A DNA stretch of 64,000 nucleotides, taken from assembly GCF_029436685.1 (NCBI RefSeq), contig NZ_JAROCY010000005.1:62001-126000 (forward strand). The letters run 5' to 3'. The translations under genes and the position numbers were made by a program. The stretch is from Novosphingobium cyanobacteriorum. GTDB taxonomy: Bacteria; Pseudomonadota; Alphaproteobacteria; Sphingomonadales; Sphingomonadaceae. The notes under the pieces are model-generated. The model saw only the letters and a program-made list of their open reading frames with translations, made no database searches and was not told the origin of the DNA. This document shows positions 18,550 through 26,965 of this stretch, piece by piece; within the stretch, counting starts at the first letter, position 1, and each line of letters opens with the position of its first letter.

Positions 18550-18592
18550 CCCCTTTACCGGGCGTTAAGAGTCACGGGCGCAGAAGCAGGGA

Positions 18593-18715
18593 ATGATCCA
18601 AGCGCTGCGCCCCGTTGTCCTGCCCGTTTTGCCATTGGCCGAGATCGTGCGGACGGGAATCGTGCTGGCCTGCGCGCTGTCGCTGATCATGGCCGGTCGC
18701 GCCTTCCCGTTCTGA
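18593..18715 (+). CDS. Possible 40-residue hydrophobic peptide
   Basis: An ATG at 18593 with AGCAGGG just upstream opens a 40-codon frame (MIQALRPVVLPVLPLAEIV... AFPF) ending TGA at 18713-18715. Most of its length is hydrophobic and would form one membrane helix. It lies alone in the 358-base gap between the peptidase gene and the LD-motif protein gene. Codon use is compatible with coding, but the size makes chance possible. Confidence 0.4.
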   Translation: MIQALRPVVLPVLPLAEIVRTGIVLACALSLIMAGRAFPF

Positions 18716-18844
18716 CGCCCCGGCGTTCTCCCATCCGCAGAAACACGTAACCTGCGCCACACGCGGCGTGCAAGTTTCATGGTTAATCCGTTCCTGCCGC
18801 GTTTCGCGCGGCGCAGGGGCAACAGGGTTCGGATTTCCGGGGCA

Positions 18845-20530
18845 ATGGCACGCAAACCGCAGGGCAACACGGCAACCAAGCCGGTCCGCAAGCGCACGAC
18901 GAAGACGCAGCTCGCCCCGCCGAGCGCGGCTGCGCTGGGCATCGACGACCTGATGGGCGAATTCGCCTCGACCACCACCGCCCCCGCACCAGGTGCGGAT
19001 CTGGACGACCTGCTGGCCGAACTTTCAGCCCCCGAACCGACCCCAGCCCAATCCCCTGCCCCGCTGGGCGTGGCGGTGACCGAGCTGGACGACATCCTGG
19101 CCGAGCTGCCCGCCGCACCGCCAGCCGCCCCCGCCACACCTGCAACACCTGCCGCAAGCATCGATCTTGATGACCTGCTGGGCGAAATCCTCGACCCGCC
19201 CCCTGCGCCGGAACCCGCGGTGGTGGTGGACCCGCTCGACGACATCCTGGGCGAACTTGCCCCCGCCCCGCCCCCGACGGTCGATCCCCTTGACGATATC
19301 CTGGGCGAGCTGGTGCCCGCAGCGCCGCCGACGGTCGATCCGCTCGACGATATCCTTGGCGAGCTGACGCCTGCGCCCGCTCCCGCCCCTGCCCCCGCCC
19401 CCGCAGCGCCACCGGAGATCGATCCGCTGGACGATATCCTGGGCGAGCTTCCCGCGCCGCCTGCCGAACCCGATCCGCTGGATGATCTGCTCGGCGAGAT
19501 CGCGCCGCCGCCTGCCCCGGTGGCAAAAGTTGCCGATCCGCCGCCACCCGCTGCGGAGCCGGTGGACGAGATCGAAGAAGCGCCACCTGAAGTGGTGGAT
19601 GCGCCTGCAGTCATCGACGTGTCCGAACCGGAGGCGGAGCAACCCGCCCCGAAGAAGGAGCGCAAGAAGCGCTCGCTGCCAAAGATCGCGCTGCCCCGGC
19701 TTGCGCTGCCCGGTGGCGTACCGGCCATCGCCGGGCTGGCCGCGCTGCTGCTGGGCAGCAACGCGCTGTCCTACTGGATGGGCACGCTGGTCCATACGGT
19801 GGAAGCCTCCCCCGCCGCGCACGAAAGCGCCGCGCCCGAGCCCGAGGGCATCATGCGCTATGTGGGCGAAGGGATGGATTTCCGCATCGAGGACAAGACC
19901 ATCTTCGAAAGCGAGGAGTTCAAGGACGCGGTCGACGAGCTGGTTGGCGGGCCGGAAGTTTCCGCGCGCATCGACAGCATGCTTGATCGCGTGCGCGCGA
20001 CAGGACCGATCACCCGCACCGGCGCACGGATCCTGGTGCGCGCCTGCAATCCCGAAACCTGCGGGCAGGAAAACTTCGTGGCCGAATACGACACCGCCAA
20101 CAAGCGCGTGTCGATCTGCATCACCCAGCCTTACGTGAATCCCGAGACGGGCATGCCCACGGCCGCTTCGTCATGGATCTATGACGAAGAGGGATCGCGC
20201 GAGATTCCGGCCTGCGAAGGCTTTCCCCATCCGCCCCCACCCCCGCGCGGACTGGCGGCGCAGACCATGGGCGAAGGCGGCGAGGCGGAAGAGACGCCAG
20301 ATCCCGAAGGCGGCGTTTCCGCCGTGGGCGGGCTGCAGGAAGGCGCTTCGGCCGAGGAAATCGTGGCGCGCATCCATGCCCGCCTGAACCGGGCAGGACA
20401 AAGCGCCCCGGCCGAAGCCAGGCATACGGCCGGGCACAGTGGCGATGGCAAGGTGGCTGCCGCAAAGGCGACCGCGGCAAAGGCGGCGGCGGCGGCGCAT
20501 GATGCCGAGGCCGCCCACGCCGGGCACTAG
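18845..20530 (+). CDS. Membrane-anchored protein with nine LD-type motifs
   Basis: Encodes 561 residues from ATG at 18845 (an upstream ATG at 18779 adds 22). A basic N-terminus is followed by nine copies of an L/I-D-D-[LI]-[LM]-[GA]-E-[LIF] motif at about residues 33-40, 53-60, 81-88, 108-115, 131-138, 149-156, 167-174, 195-202 and 212-219, separated by Pro/Ala linkers. Then come a Lys/Arg patch (KKERKKR, 270-276), one hydrophobic helix (about 291-313) and a C-terminal domain of about 240 residues with several Cys. The basic patch before the helix predicts the motif array in the cytoplasm and the C-terminal domain in the periplasm. The family is not recognised; the motif resembles LDxLLxxL helices used for protein docking. 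Confidence 0.8.
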   Translation: MARKPQGNTATKPVRKRTTKTQLAPPSAAALGIDDLMGEFASTTTAPAPGADLDDLLAELSAPEPTPAQSPAPLGVAVTELDDILAELPAAPPAAPATPATPAASIDLDDLLGEILDPPPAPEPAVVVDPLDDILGELAPAPPPTVDPLDDILGELVPAAPPTVDPLDDILGELTPAPAPAPAPAPAAPPEIDPLDDILGELPAPPAEPDPLDDLLGEIAPPPAPVAKVADPPPPAAEPVDEIEEAPPEVVDAPAVIDVSEPEAEQPAPKKERKKRSLPKIALPRLALPGGVPAIAGLAALLLGSNALSYWMGTLVHTVEASPAAHESAAPEPEGIMRYVGEGMDFRIEDKTIFESEEFKDAVDELVGGPEVSARIDSMLDRVRATGPITRTGARILVRACNPETCGQENFVAEYDTANKRVSICITQPYVNPETGMPTAASSWIYDEEGSREIPACEGFPHPPPPPRGLAAQTMGEGGEAEETPDPEGGVSAVGGLQEGASAEEIVARIHARLNRAGQSAPAEARHTAGHSGDGKVAAAKATAAKAAAAAHDAEAAHAGH

Positions 20531-20538
20531 CCCCCCGA

Positions 20539-20880
20539 TCAGAGGATTTCGAGCACCAGTTCCTTGGGCCGGCACAGGCGCACACCCTTGTCGGTTTCCA
20601 CCAGCGGGCGCTCGATCAGCTTCGGTTCCGTCGCCATGGCGGCCAGCACCGTGGCGTCGTCCGCCTGCGGCAGGCCGCGTTCCTGGGCATCGGTGCCGCG
20701 CAGGCGCAGGCCCTGCTGCGGCGTGATGCCCGCATCGCGATAGAGCTGCGCCAGCTTTTCAGCCGTGGGCGGGGTCTTCAGGTATTCGACCACGGTCACC
20801 TCGGCGCCCGCCTGCTGCAGCATTGCCAGAGTGTTGCGCGAGGTGCCGCAGGCGGGGTTGTGCCAGATCATTGCTTTCAT
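20539..20880 (-). CDS. arsC: Arsenate reductase, glutaredoxin-coupled type
   Basis: Encodes 113 residues from ATG at 20880, preceded by GGAGA. The active-site Cys lies in HNPACGTSRNTL, the ArsC family signature, and RP of LIERPLV matches the conserved Arg region. The family reduces arsenate to arsenite using glutathione and glutaredoxin. No arsR, arsB or acr3 gene is adjacent, so this may be a housekeeping ArsC/YfgD-like member rather than part of an ars operon. It is divergent from the TonB receptor gene. Confidence 0.9.
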   Translation of the reverse strand: MKAMIWHNPACGTSRNTLAMLQQAGAEVTVVEYLKTPPTAEKLAQLYRDAGITPQQGLRLRGTDAQERGLPQADDATVLAAMATEPKLIERPLVETDKGVRLCRPKELVLEIL

Positions 20881-20951
20881 TGCCGTTCTCCGCAGATTCC
20901 GTGCCCCGTGCTCTAGAGTTGTTTCCACTGGCGTGGAAGCGGCGGCGCTTG

Positions 20952-20998
20952 TTGCGATTAATTCGCAATCTCCCTTGCTATTGAAAACGACTCGCATT
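20952..20998 (+). promoter_or_regulatory. Candidate iron-responsive operator before the TonB receptor
   Basis: TTGCGA-TTAAT-TCGCAA (20952-20968) is an inverted repeat with perfect 6-base arms. TTGAAAACGACTCGCATT (20981-20998) is similar to Fur boxes. Both lie in the AT-richer part of the 145-base region between arsC and the receptor, 28-75 bases before its ATG. Confidence 0.5.
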
Positions 20999-21025
20999 AA
21001 CGGGGGCAGCGAAAGGGGAATTTCC

Positions 21026-23098
21026 ATGATCCGTATCGCCGCCCTGCTTGCCGGAACCGCCATGCTGGCGCCCTCGCACGCCTTTGCCGAGGAAGCCGCC
21101 GATGCCGAGGGCCGGGTGACGATCGTGGTGACGGGCAAGGCGGTGGGATACCGCCCCGAAGACGCCAACGCGGTGAAGACCCCCACCCCGCTGGTCGACG
21201 TGCCACAGACGGTGACGGTGCTGACGCGTGAGCAGCTGGACGACCAGGCGGTGACGCAGCTTGGCGACGCGCTGCGCTATGTGCCAGGCGTGGTGCTGGG
21301 CCAGGGCGAAGGCCACCGCGACCAGGTGACGCTGCGCGGGCAGAACACCACCGCCGACTTCTACCTCGACGGGCTGCGCGACGACACGCAGTACTACCGC
21401 TCGCTCTACAACATCGAGCGCGTGGAAGTGCTGAAGGGCGCCAACGCGCTGCTGTTTGGCCGGGGCGGCGGCGGCGGCGTGATCAACCGCGTGAGCAAGA
21501 CGCCTGACCTCGGCAAGAGCATGGCGTCCGCCGTCGGCAGCGTGGACAGCTTCGGCGCGTGGAGCATTGCGGGCGACGTGAACCAGCCGCTGTCCGAGAT
21601 GATCGGCACGCGCCTGAACGCCACCTACGAAGAGTTCAACAACCACCGGCAGGACTTCGACGGGCGCTTCATCGGCGTGAACCCCACGCTGGCGCTTGAG
21701 GCCGGGCCGGATACGCGGATCGAGCTGTCCTACAACTATGATGACGACAGCCGCACCACCGATCGCGGCGTGCCTTCGATCAACGGTGGCCCGCTGAAAG
21801 AATACGACAACACCTTCTTCGGGTCCGATGCGCTGAACCTGGCCAAGGTGAAGGCGCATATCGCGCAGGCGCGGCTGGACCAGCAGCTGGCCGACAACCT
21901 GACCTTCAACGTGATCGGGCAGTACAGCCACACCGACAAGTACTATGGCAACCTCTTCGCCGGCGCTGCGGTGAACCCGGCAAACAACACCGTGACCTTG
22001 AGCGGATACAGCAGCGCCACGGTGCGCGAGAGCTGGATCGGGCAGGCGAACCTGGTGTGGGAAGGCCAGACCGGCGGCATCGGCCACACCCTGCTCGCCG
22101 GGTTCGAAGCTTCGAAGCAGGATACCGACGGCCTGCGCTTCGATGCGGTGTTTCCTGCAGGTTCAACCGTTACGCTGGCACAGCGGCTGACCATCCCCAC
22201 CGCCACCTTCACCGCCAACCGCCGCGCCACCGTGAGCAGCGTCGACACGCTTTCCGCCTATATCCAGGACCAGATCGAGCTGGCGCCGTTCCTGCAGATC
22301 GTGGGCGGGGTGCGCTATGACCGCTTCAGCATCGATGGCGCGGTGAACGGCACGGGCGCATCGCGCACCGACAACAAGTGGTCTCCGCGCGGCGGCATCA
22401 TCCTCAAGCCGCGCAAGGAGATGTCGTTCTACGCCAGCTATACCCGCAGCTTCCTGCCGCAGTCGGGCGACCAGTTCGGATCGCTGGACGCCACGCAGGC
22501 GACGCTCGATCCCGAGCAGTTCGAGAACGTGGAAGCCGGCTTCAAGTGGGACGTGAACCCCGCGCTGGCGCTGACCGGCGCGATCTACCGCCTCACGCGC
22601 GACAACACGCGCTTCACCGACGACAGTGGCAACGTACAGCAATCCGGACGGACCCGTGCGCAGGGCGTCGAGTTCTCTCTCGCTGGGCGAATCATGGCCA
22701 ATTGGCAGGCGAGCCTGGGCCTGGCGTTGCAGGAGGGAGAGGTCCGCTCGGCGATCACCAGCGGCGGTACGAAAATTCCTGCCGGAAGCACGCTGGCCCA
22801 GCTGCCGCACATGCAGGCTTCGGCGTGGACGCGCTATGACTTTACCAAGCGGTTCGGCCTCGGGCTGGGGCTGACGCATCAGTCTTCGATGTACACCACG
22901 ATCAGCAACAAAGTGCGCCTGCCCGCCTTCACCCGCGTGGATGCAGCGGCGTTCTATGACCTGTCTGACAGGATCGCGTTGCAGCTGAATGTCGAGAACC
23001 TGTTCGACACCGACTATTTCCCCTCGGCCCACACCGACAACAACATCACCACGGGCAAGCCGCTGAATGCGCGGCTGACGATCCGGGCGAAGTTCTGA
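21026..23098 (+). CDS. TonB-dependent siderophore receptor
   Basis: Encodes 690 residues from ATG at 21026 with AAAGGGGA upstream. A signal peptide ends near AFAEE. The TonB box is probably VTIVVTG; the plug domain follows with VDVPQTVTVLTREQLDDQ, LRYVPGV, and VEVLKGANALLFGRGGGGGV, typical of the siderophore (FhuA/FoxA-like) class. The rest is the 22-strand barrel, ending in LNARLTIRAKF with the C-terminal Phe. It imports ferric siderophores using the TonB-ExbBD motor encoded at 33.5-36.2 kb. The ligand cannot be assigned. Confidence 0.92.
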   Translation: MIRIAALLAGTAMLAPSHAFAEEAADAEGRVTIVVTGKAVGYRPEDANAVKTPTPLVDVPQTVTVLTREQLDDQAVTQLGDALRYVPGVVLGQGEGHRDQVTLRGQNTTADFYLDGLRDDTQYYRSLYNIERVEVLKGANALLFGRGGGGGVINRVSKTPDLGKSMASAVGSVDSFGAWSIAGDVNQPLSEMIGTRLNATYEEFNNHRQDFDGRFIGVNPTLALEAGPDTRIELSYNYDDDSRTTDRGVPSINGGPLKEYDNTFFGSDALNLAKVKAHIAQARLDQQLADNLTFNVIGQYSHTDKYYGNLFAGAAVNPANNTVTLSGYSSATVRESWIGQANLVWEGQTGGIGHTLLAGFEASKQDTDGLRFDAVFPAGSTVTLAQRLTIPTATFTANRRATVSSVDTLSAYIQDQIELAPFLQIVGGVRYDRFSIDGAVNGTGASRTDNKWSPRGGIILKPRKEMSFYASYTRSFLPQSGDQFGSLDATQATLDPEQFENVEAGFKWDVNPALALTGAIYRLTRDNTRFTDDSGNVQQSGRTRAQGVEFSLAGRIMANWQASLGLALQEGEVRSAITSGGTKIPAGSTLAQLPHMQASAWTRYDFTKRFGLGLGLTHQSSMYTTISNKVRLPAFTRVDAAAFYDLSDRIALQLNVENLFDTDYFPSAHTDNNITTGKPLNARLTIRAKF

Positions 23099-23116
23099 GA
23101 GCTTCAGGAGTATTGT

Positions 23117-23273
23117 TTCTCGCAGAGGCGCGGAGGGAAAAGAGACCGCAGGGATGTTATGACCTGATTGCTCAGGCAGGCCCTTCACGGGCAAGCGCGC
23201 CATCGGGTGGAGGGCCTTCGGCCCGCAGAAAGCGCTCTGCGGCCTCCCCTTCTTCTCTGCGAACTCTGCGAGC
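23117..23273. repeat. Intergenic element with imperfect terminal inverted repeats
   Basis: TTTCTCGCAGAGGCGCGGAG at the left and, inverted, GCTCGCAGAGTTCGCAGAG at the right. A CCGCAGAAAGCGCTCTGCGG hairpin lies inside. There is no coding potential I trust. It may be a small non-autonomous repeat. The rest of the 196-base gap between the receptor and the 2Fe-2S gene shows nothing. Confidence 0.5.
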
Positions 23274-23294
23274 ACCCCATGGGCGCTATGCAAG

Positions 23295-23804
23295 TTAAAG
23301 ACCCGGCGCGGTCGATGTGGCGGGGGCGGGCATGGGAAGGCCGCGTTCCTCGCCGCGCAGGATACGGCCGGCGCGCTGGATGGCGCGGATCAGGCGGGGA
23401 TAGACGCCGCAGCGGCAGATGTTGGTGAGCGCGGCGGCGATGTCCGCCTCGGTGGGATTGGCGTTGCGCGCCAGCAGGGCGGCGGCGTTCATCACCAGCC
23501 CCGGCGTGCAGAACCCGCACTGGATCGCCTGTTCCGCCACCAGCGCCTGCTGCACCGGGTGGGTGCGATCGGGCGAAAGGCCTTCGATCGTGGTCACGCT
23601 GCGCCCCTCGGCCTCGCCCAGCGAGAGCGTGCAGCTGGGCATGGCCTGCCCGTCGACGATGACCATGCAGGCGCCGCATTCGCCGGTGCCGCAGCCGTAC
23701 TTCGTGCCGGTGAGGTTCGCCGCATCGCGGACCGCCCACAGCAGGGGCGTATCGTCTTCCAGGCGGAATTCGAGCGGCTGGTTGTTGACGGTCAGGCGGG
23801 CCAT
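23295..23804 (-). CDS. 2Fe-2S subunit of a molybdenum hydroxylase (isoquinoline 1-oxidoreductase alpha type)
   Basis: Encodes 169 residues. A plant-type 2Fe-2S domain with YGCGTGECGACMV and a fourth Cys at SCTLS is followed by the all-helical second 2Fe-2S domain with QCGFCTPG and NICRCGVYPR, so all eight Cys ligands are present. In this family the subunit partners a molybdopterin-binding large subunit (IorB type) that hydroxylates aldehydes or N-heterocycles. No large-subunit gene is adjacent on either side, so its partner must be encoded elsewhere or it is an orphan. Confidence 0.9.
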   Translation of the reverse strand: MARLTVNNQPLEFRLEDDTPLLWAVRDAANLTGTKYGCGTGECGACMVIVDGQAMPSCTLSLGEAEGRSVTTIEGLSPDRTHPVQQALVAEQAIQCGFCTPGLVMNAAALLARNANPTEADIAAALTNICRCGVYPRLIRAIQRAGRILRGEERGLPMPAPATSTAPGL

Positions 23805-23838
23805 GGTGCGCCCGCTCTAGCCCGGCGGTGTCTGCCGC

Positions 23839-24606
23839 TCAATCCCGCCAGCTGCGGTCGATCTTGTCGATGCGGCGGGTCCATGCGGCAAAGTCTCCCA
23901 TGCCGGGGCCGCCGCCGGGCGGGGTCGCTTCCTTCAGGTCGCGCTGGTGCACGGCGATCACCTCTTCGGGCACGAACCTGGGCGGGCGGCCCATGGAAAG
24001 CGTGGCCATCTGGATCTCGCAGGCGCGCTGCAGCGCCCATTGCTGCAGGAACATGCCTTCCAGCGTGGGCGCCATCACCACCGGGCCATGGTTGCGCAGC
24101 ATCAGGATGTTCTTGTTTCCCAGGTTCTTGAGCAGGCGTTCGCCCTCTTCCGCGCGCACGGTGACACCTTCGAAATCATGATACGCGACGCGGCCGATGA
24201 AGTTGCAGGCATAGAAGTTGATCGGCAGCAGCCCCTCCTCGAGGCTGCATACCGCCATCGTCGCCGTGGTGTGGACATGGCAGATGGCGTGCGCCCAGTG
24301 CAGGTGGCGGTGGAAATAGCCGTGCTGGGTGAAGCCGGCCTTGTTCACCGCGTGGGGGCTGCCGTCCAGCTTGTTGCCGTCGATGTCGATCTTCACCAGG
24401 TTGCTGGCGCAGACTTCGCTGTAGAGCAGGCCGAAGGGATTGATCAGGAAGGCGTTCTCTTCATCGGGCACGCGCAGCGAAATGTGGTTGTAGACCGATT
24501 CGGACCATCCCATCAGGTCAAAGATGCGATAGCATGCGGCCAGTTTCTGCCGCGCCTGCCATTCGGCGTCGCTGCATTCGATATTGGGGCGCATGCTGGT
24601 GGCCAT
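23839..24606 (-). CDS. Class II aldolase/adducin family protein
   Basis: Encodes 255 residues from ATG at 24606. The zinc site is visible as HLHWAHAICHVHTT and MLRNHGPVV, with catalytic-type acidic residues before them. Sequence blocks GWSESVYNHISLRVP and NPFGLLYSEV are typical of the decarboxylase/aldolase-like branch annotated as class II aldolase. The branch includes fuculose-phosphate aldolase and ribulose-5-phosphate epimerase relatives, but this longer subgroup lacks an assigned substrate. Divergent from the SRAP gene with 30 bases between the starts. Confidence 0.85.
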   Translation of the reverse strand: MATSMRPNIECSDAEWQARQKLAACYRIFDLMGWSESVYNHISLRVPDEENAFLINPFGLLYSEVCASNLVKIDIDGNKLDGSPHAVNKAGFTQHGYFHRHLHWAHAICHVHTTATMAVCSLEEGLLPINFYACNFIGRVAYHDFEGVTVRAEEGERLLKNLGNKNILMLRNHGPVVMAPTLEGMFLQQWALQRACEIQMATLSMGRPPRFVPEEVIAVHQRDLKEATPPGGGPGMGDFAAWTRRIDKIDRSWRD

Positions 24607-24636
24607 GGCGTGCTCTCCGAAAGGCTTCGCGTTTCT

Positions 24637-25272
24637 ATGTGCAACTTGTATCGCATGACCGGCAACGCGCAAGCAATCGCGCAGCTGTTTGCCGCGGATA
24701 CCGCAGGGCGCAACCTGCCGCCGTTTCACGAGATCTTCCCAGACCAGATGGCCCCGGTGGTGGTGGCTCAGGACGGCGCGCGGCGGCTGGACATGATGCG
24801 CTGGGGCTGGCCGCCGTTTGGGCAGGTGAAGCGGCCGGTGACCAATATCCGCAATCTCGATTCGCCGATGTGGCGCGGGGCGCTGGCCGATCCGGCGCGG
24901 CGCTGCCTGGTGCCGGTGACCGAGTTTTCCGAATGGTCGCTGACCCCCGATCCCGCCACCGGGCGCAAGCGCAAGCACTGGTTCACGATGCGCGATGCGC
25001 CGCTGTTCGCCTTCGCCGGGCTGTGGCGACCGACACCCGAGGGTGCGCGCTTCGCGTTCCTGACCTGCGAGGCGAACATGACGGTGGGGGCGGTGCATCC
25101 CAAGGCGATGCCGGTGATGCTGCGGCCCGGTGCGGATTGCGACCGCTGGCTTTCCGCGCCGCTGGAACGGGCCGCCGCGCTGCAATGCCCCTTTCCCGAT
25201 GCCGAGATGCACGAAGTTGCGCCCGATGATTCGCCGCAGGAGGAAACCTCGGCGCAGGGCAAGCTGCTGTAA
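24637..25272 (+). CDS. SOS response-associated peptidase (SRAP, YedK/HMCES family)
   Basis: Encodes 211 residues from ATG at 24637. The invariant Cys2 (MCNLYRM) becomes N-terminal after Met removal and forms a thiazolidine crosslink with abasic sites in single-stranded DNA. Other active-site residues are the Asn of NIRNLDSP, the Glu of VTEFSEW and the His of VHPKAMPVML, so all expected residues are present. The family shields abasic sites during replication. No LexA box is obvious in the short divergent spacer. Confidence 0.92.
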   Translation: MCNLYRMTGNAQAIAQLFAADTAGRNLPPFHEIFPDQMAPVVVAQDGARRLDMMRWGWPPFGQVKRPVTNIRNLDSPMWRGALADPARRCLVPVTEFSEWSLTPDPATGRKRKHWFTMRDAPLFAFAGLWRPTPEGARFAFLTCEANMTVGAVHPKAMPVMLRPGADCDRWLSAPLERAAALQCPFPDAEMHEVAPDDSPQEETSAQGKLL

Positions 25273-25363
25273 TTCGGTGATATGGATGTGACATGAAAAT
25301 GTAACACTGGCGTACTTCGGCCCATTGGGCGTATTCTCTCCGCCCGCGAGAGGAGAGAACGCC

Positions 25364-25981
25364 ATGCCCCTGCTGCTGCCCGCTCTTGCTGCCGCCACCG
25401 CGCTTGCCACGCCCGGCATGGCCCAGTCAGACCTGCCCGGGCTGGTCACGGCCGAGGAATACCCCGCCGAAGCGCTGACCACGGGCAAGTCCGCCGCGGC
25501 CACGATCGAAATCCGCGTCGATCCCTATGGCCGTCCCATCGGCTGTCGCGTGGCGGCGGTGGTGGGTGATGCCTCACTCGGCAACAGCATCTGCGAGATC
25601 GCCATGCGCAAGCGCTACTTCGCCGCCCGCCTGCTGGATGGCGCGCCCGCGCATGCGCAGGTGACCACCACGGTGCGGCTGTGGGTTCCCGGCAGCCCCG
25701 ATGCCGACAAGGTGGCGGCGGTTCAGCCCGGCCCTGACTACGACGTGCGCGTCGCCCCTGCCGCCGATACCCCGCCACTGACCGACGTGCGCATGGTGCT
25801 GCAGGTCAGCCGGAAGGGCGCGGTGACGCAATGCGGCGCGAAGGACGAATCCCAGGCCGATCTCGCCCGGGCAATTTGCAAGGCGCGGACGATCTTTCGC
25901 ACCGGCCCCTTGCAGGACGAGCGCGGCCAGCCGGTGCCCTATGTGACCGAAGCCACCGTGCGCATCCACGCCGGGGCGTGA
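25364..25981 (+). CDS. Secreted protein with TonB-C-like repeats
   Basis: Encodes 205 residues from ATG at 25364 with AGGAGAG upstream. Signal peptide MPLLLPALAAATALATPGMA, then QSD. Two blocks look like TonB C-terminal domains: AATIEIRVDPYGRPIGCRV (about 43-61) with ICEIAMRKRYFAARL, and a second RMVLQVSRKGAVTQCGA with ICKARTIFRTGP. Each has a pair of Cys, probably disulfide-bonded. There is no TM anchor or Pro-rich tether, so it cannot act as a classical TonB. Sphingomonads carry many such proteins of unknown role. Confidence 0.75.
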   Translation: MPLLLPALAAATALATPGMAQSDLPGLVTAEEYPAEALTTGKSAAATIEIRVDPYGRPIGCRVAAVVGDASLGNSICEIAMRKRYFAARLLDGAPAHAQVTTTVRLWVPGSPDADKVAAVQPGPDYDVRVAPAADTPPLTDVRMVLQVSRKGAVTQCGAKDESQADLARAICKARTIFRTGPLQDERGQPVPYVTEATVRIHAGA

Positions 25982-26003
25982 TCCGCCTGTAGATCGGCCA
26001 GCC

Positions 26004-26855
26004 TCAGGCCGGCATGTTGTCGATCAACCGCGCCGATCCGATGCGCGCCGCCACCAACAGCCGCGCCGCCCGGCCATCGAGCCGGTCCATCGCTTCCAGC
26101 GTCGCCGCATCGCGCAGGTCCGCATAATCGACGCTGGCAAAGCCCCCGGCGATGATCTCGGCGGTCAGCCCGGCCAGCACCGGCCCCGCCACCTCGCCCT
26201 GCTGCAGTTGCGCGATGGCATGGCGCATGGCGCGCGAGAGCGAAGCGGCCTGTGCGCGCTGCGCTGCGGTCAGGTACTGGTTGCGGCTGCTCATCGCCAG
26301 CCCGTCGGCCTCGCGCACCGTGGGCACGCCCACGATCGCATCGGCATGGGGTGCCACCAGATCGAGATCGCGCGCCATGCGGCGGATGATGGCCAGCTGC
26401 TGCCAATCCTTTTCCCCGAACACCGCGATATCCGGGCGAACCTGGTTGAACAGCTTGCCCACCACCGTGGCCACGCCATCGAAGTGCCCCGGCCGCGCCG
26501 CGCCACACAGCACCGCATCCAGCCCGCCGACCGAAACCGTGGTGGCGAACCCCGAAGGATACATCACATCCACCGTCGGTGCCCACAGCAGGTCCACGCC
26601 TTCCGCCTCCAGCAGCGCGGCATCCTGCGCCAGCCGGCGCGGATAGGCATCGAGGTCCTCGCCCGGTGCGAACTGCAGCGGATTGACGAAGATCGATACC
26701 GCCACATGGTCGGCCCGCGCCTTCGCCTCGCGCACCAGTGTCAGGTGCCCTTCGTGCAGCGCGCCCATGGTGGGGACGAGCGCGAGGGTTTTTCCCCCGG
26801 ATTTGAACCCATCCACCGCATTGCGCAGCGCATCAAGGCGAGAGATGGTTTGCAC
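26004..26855 (-). CDS. panC: Pantothenate synthetase
   Basis: Encodes 283 residues from a GTG start at 26855. It ligates pantoate and beta-alanine using ATP. The nucleotidyltransferase HxGH motif is MGALHEGHLTLV (His34 and His37); NPLQF, FGEKDWQQ and the KMSKS-like MSSRNQYL are also present. Length is normal for the family. The panB and panD genes are not in the window. It is divergent from mipZ. Confidence 0.96.
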   Translation of the reverse strand: MQTISRLDALRNAVDGFKSGGKTLALVPTMGALHEGHLTLVREAKARADHVAVSIFVNPLQFAPGEDLDAYPRRLAQDAALLEAEGVDLLWAPTVDVMYPSGFATTVSVGGLDAVLCGAARPGHFDGVATVVGKLFNQVRPDIAVFGEKDWQQLAIIRRMARDLDLVAPHADAIVGVPTVREADGLAMSSRNQYLTAAQRAQAASLSRAMRHAIAQLQQGEVAGPVLAGLTAEIIAGGFASVDYADLRDAATLEAMDRLDGRAARLLVAARIGSARLIDNMPA

Positions 26856-26965
26856 GGCGCAAGCCGCTCCTTTAAGCCAATGTCAGGACAAGGGCCCGCC
26901 CCTAGCCCCCGATCCCCCGGGCATCAAGCGCTCGGTTAAAGCAACGCGTTGAGAGAGAAAGCCCT

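Noticed and set aside
19200..19500. CRISPR-like or minisatellite repeats
   Set aside because: The repeats are in frame and encode the LD-type motifs with variable codons; unit length and spacing fit protein repeats, not an array.
23099..23294. Short open frames after the TonB receptor
   Set aside because: They lie within the repeat-like element, overlap on both strands and lack start signals.
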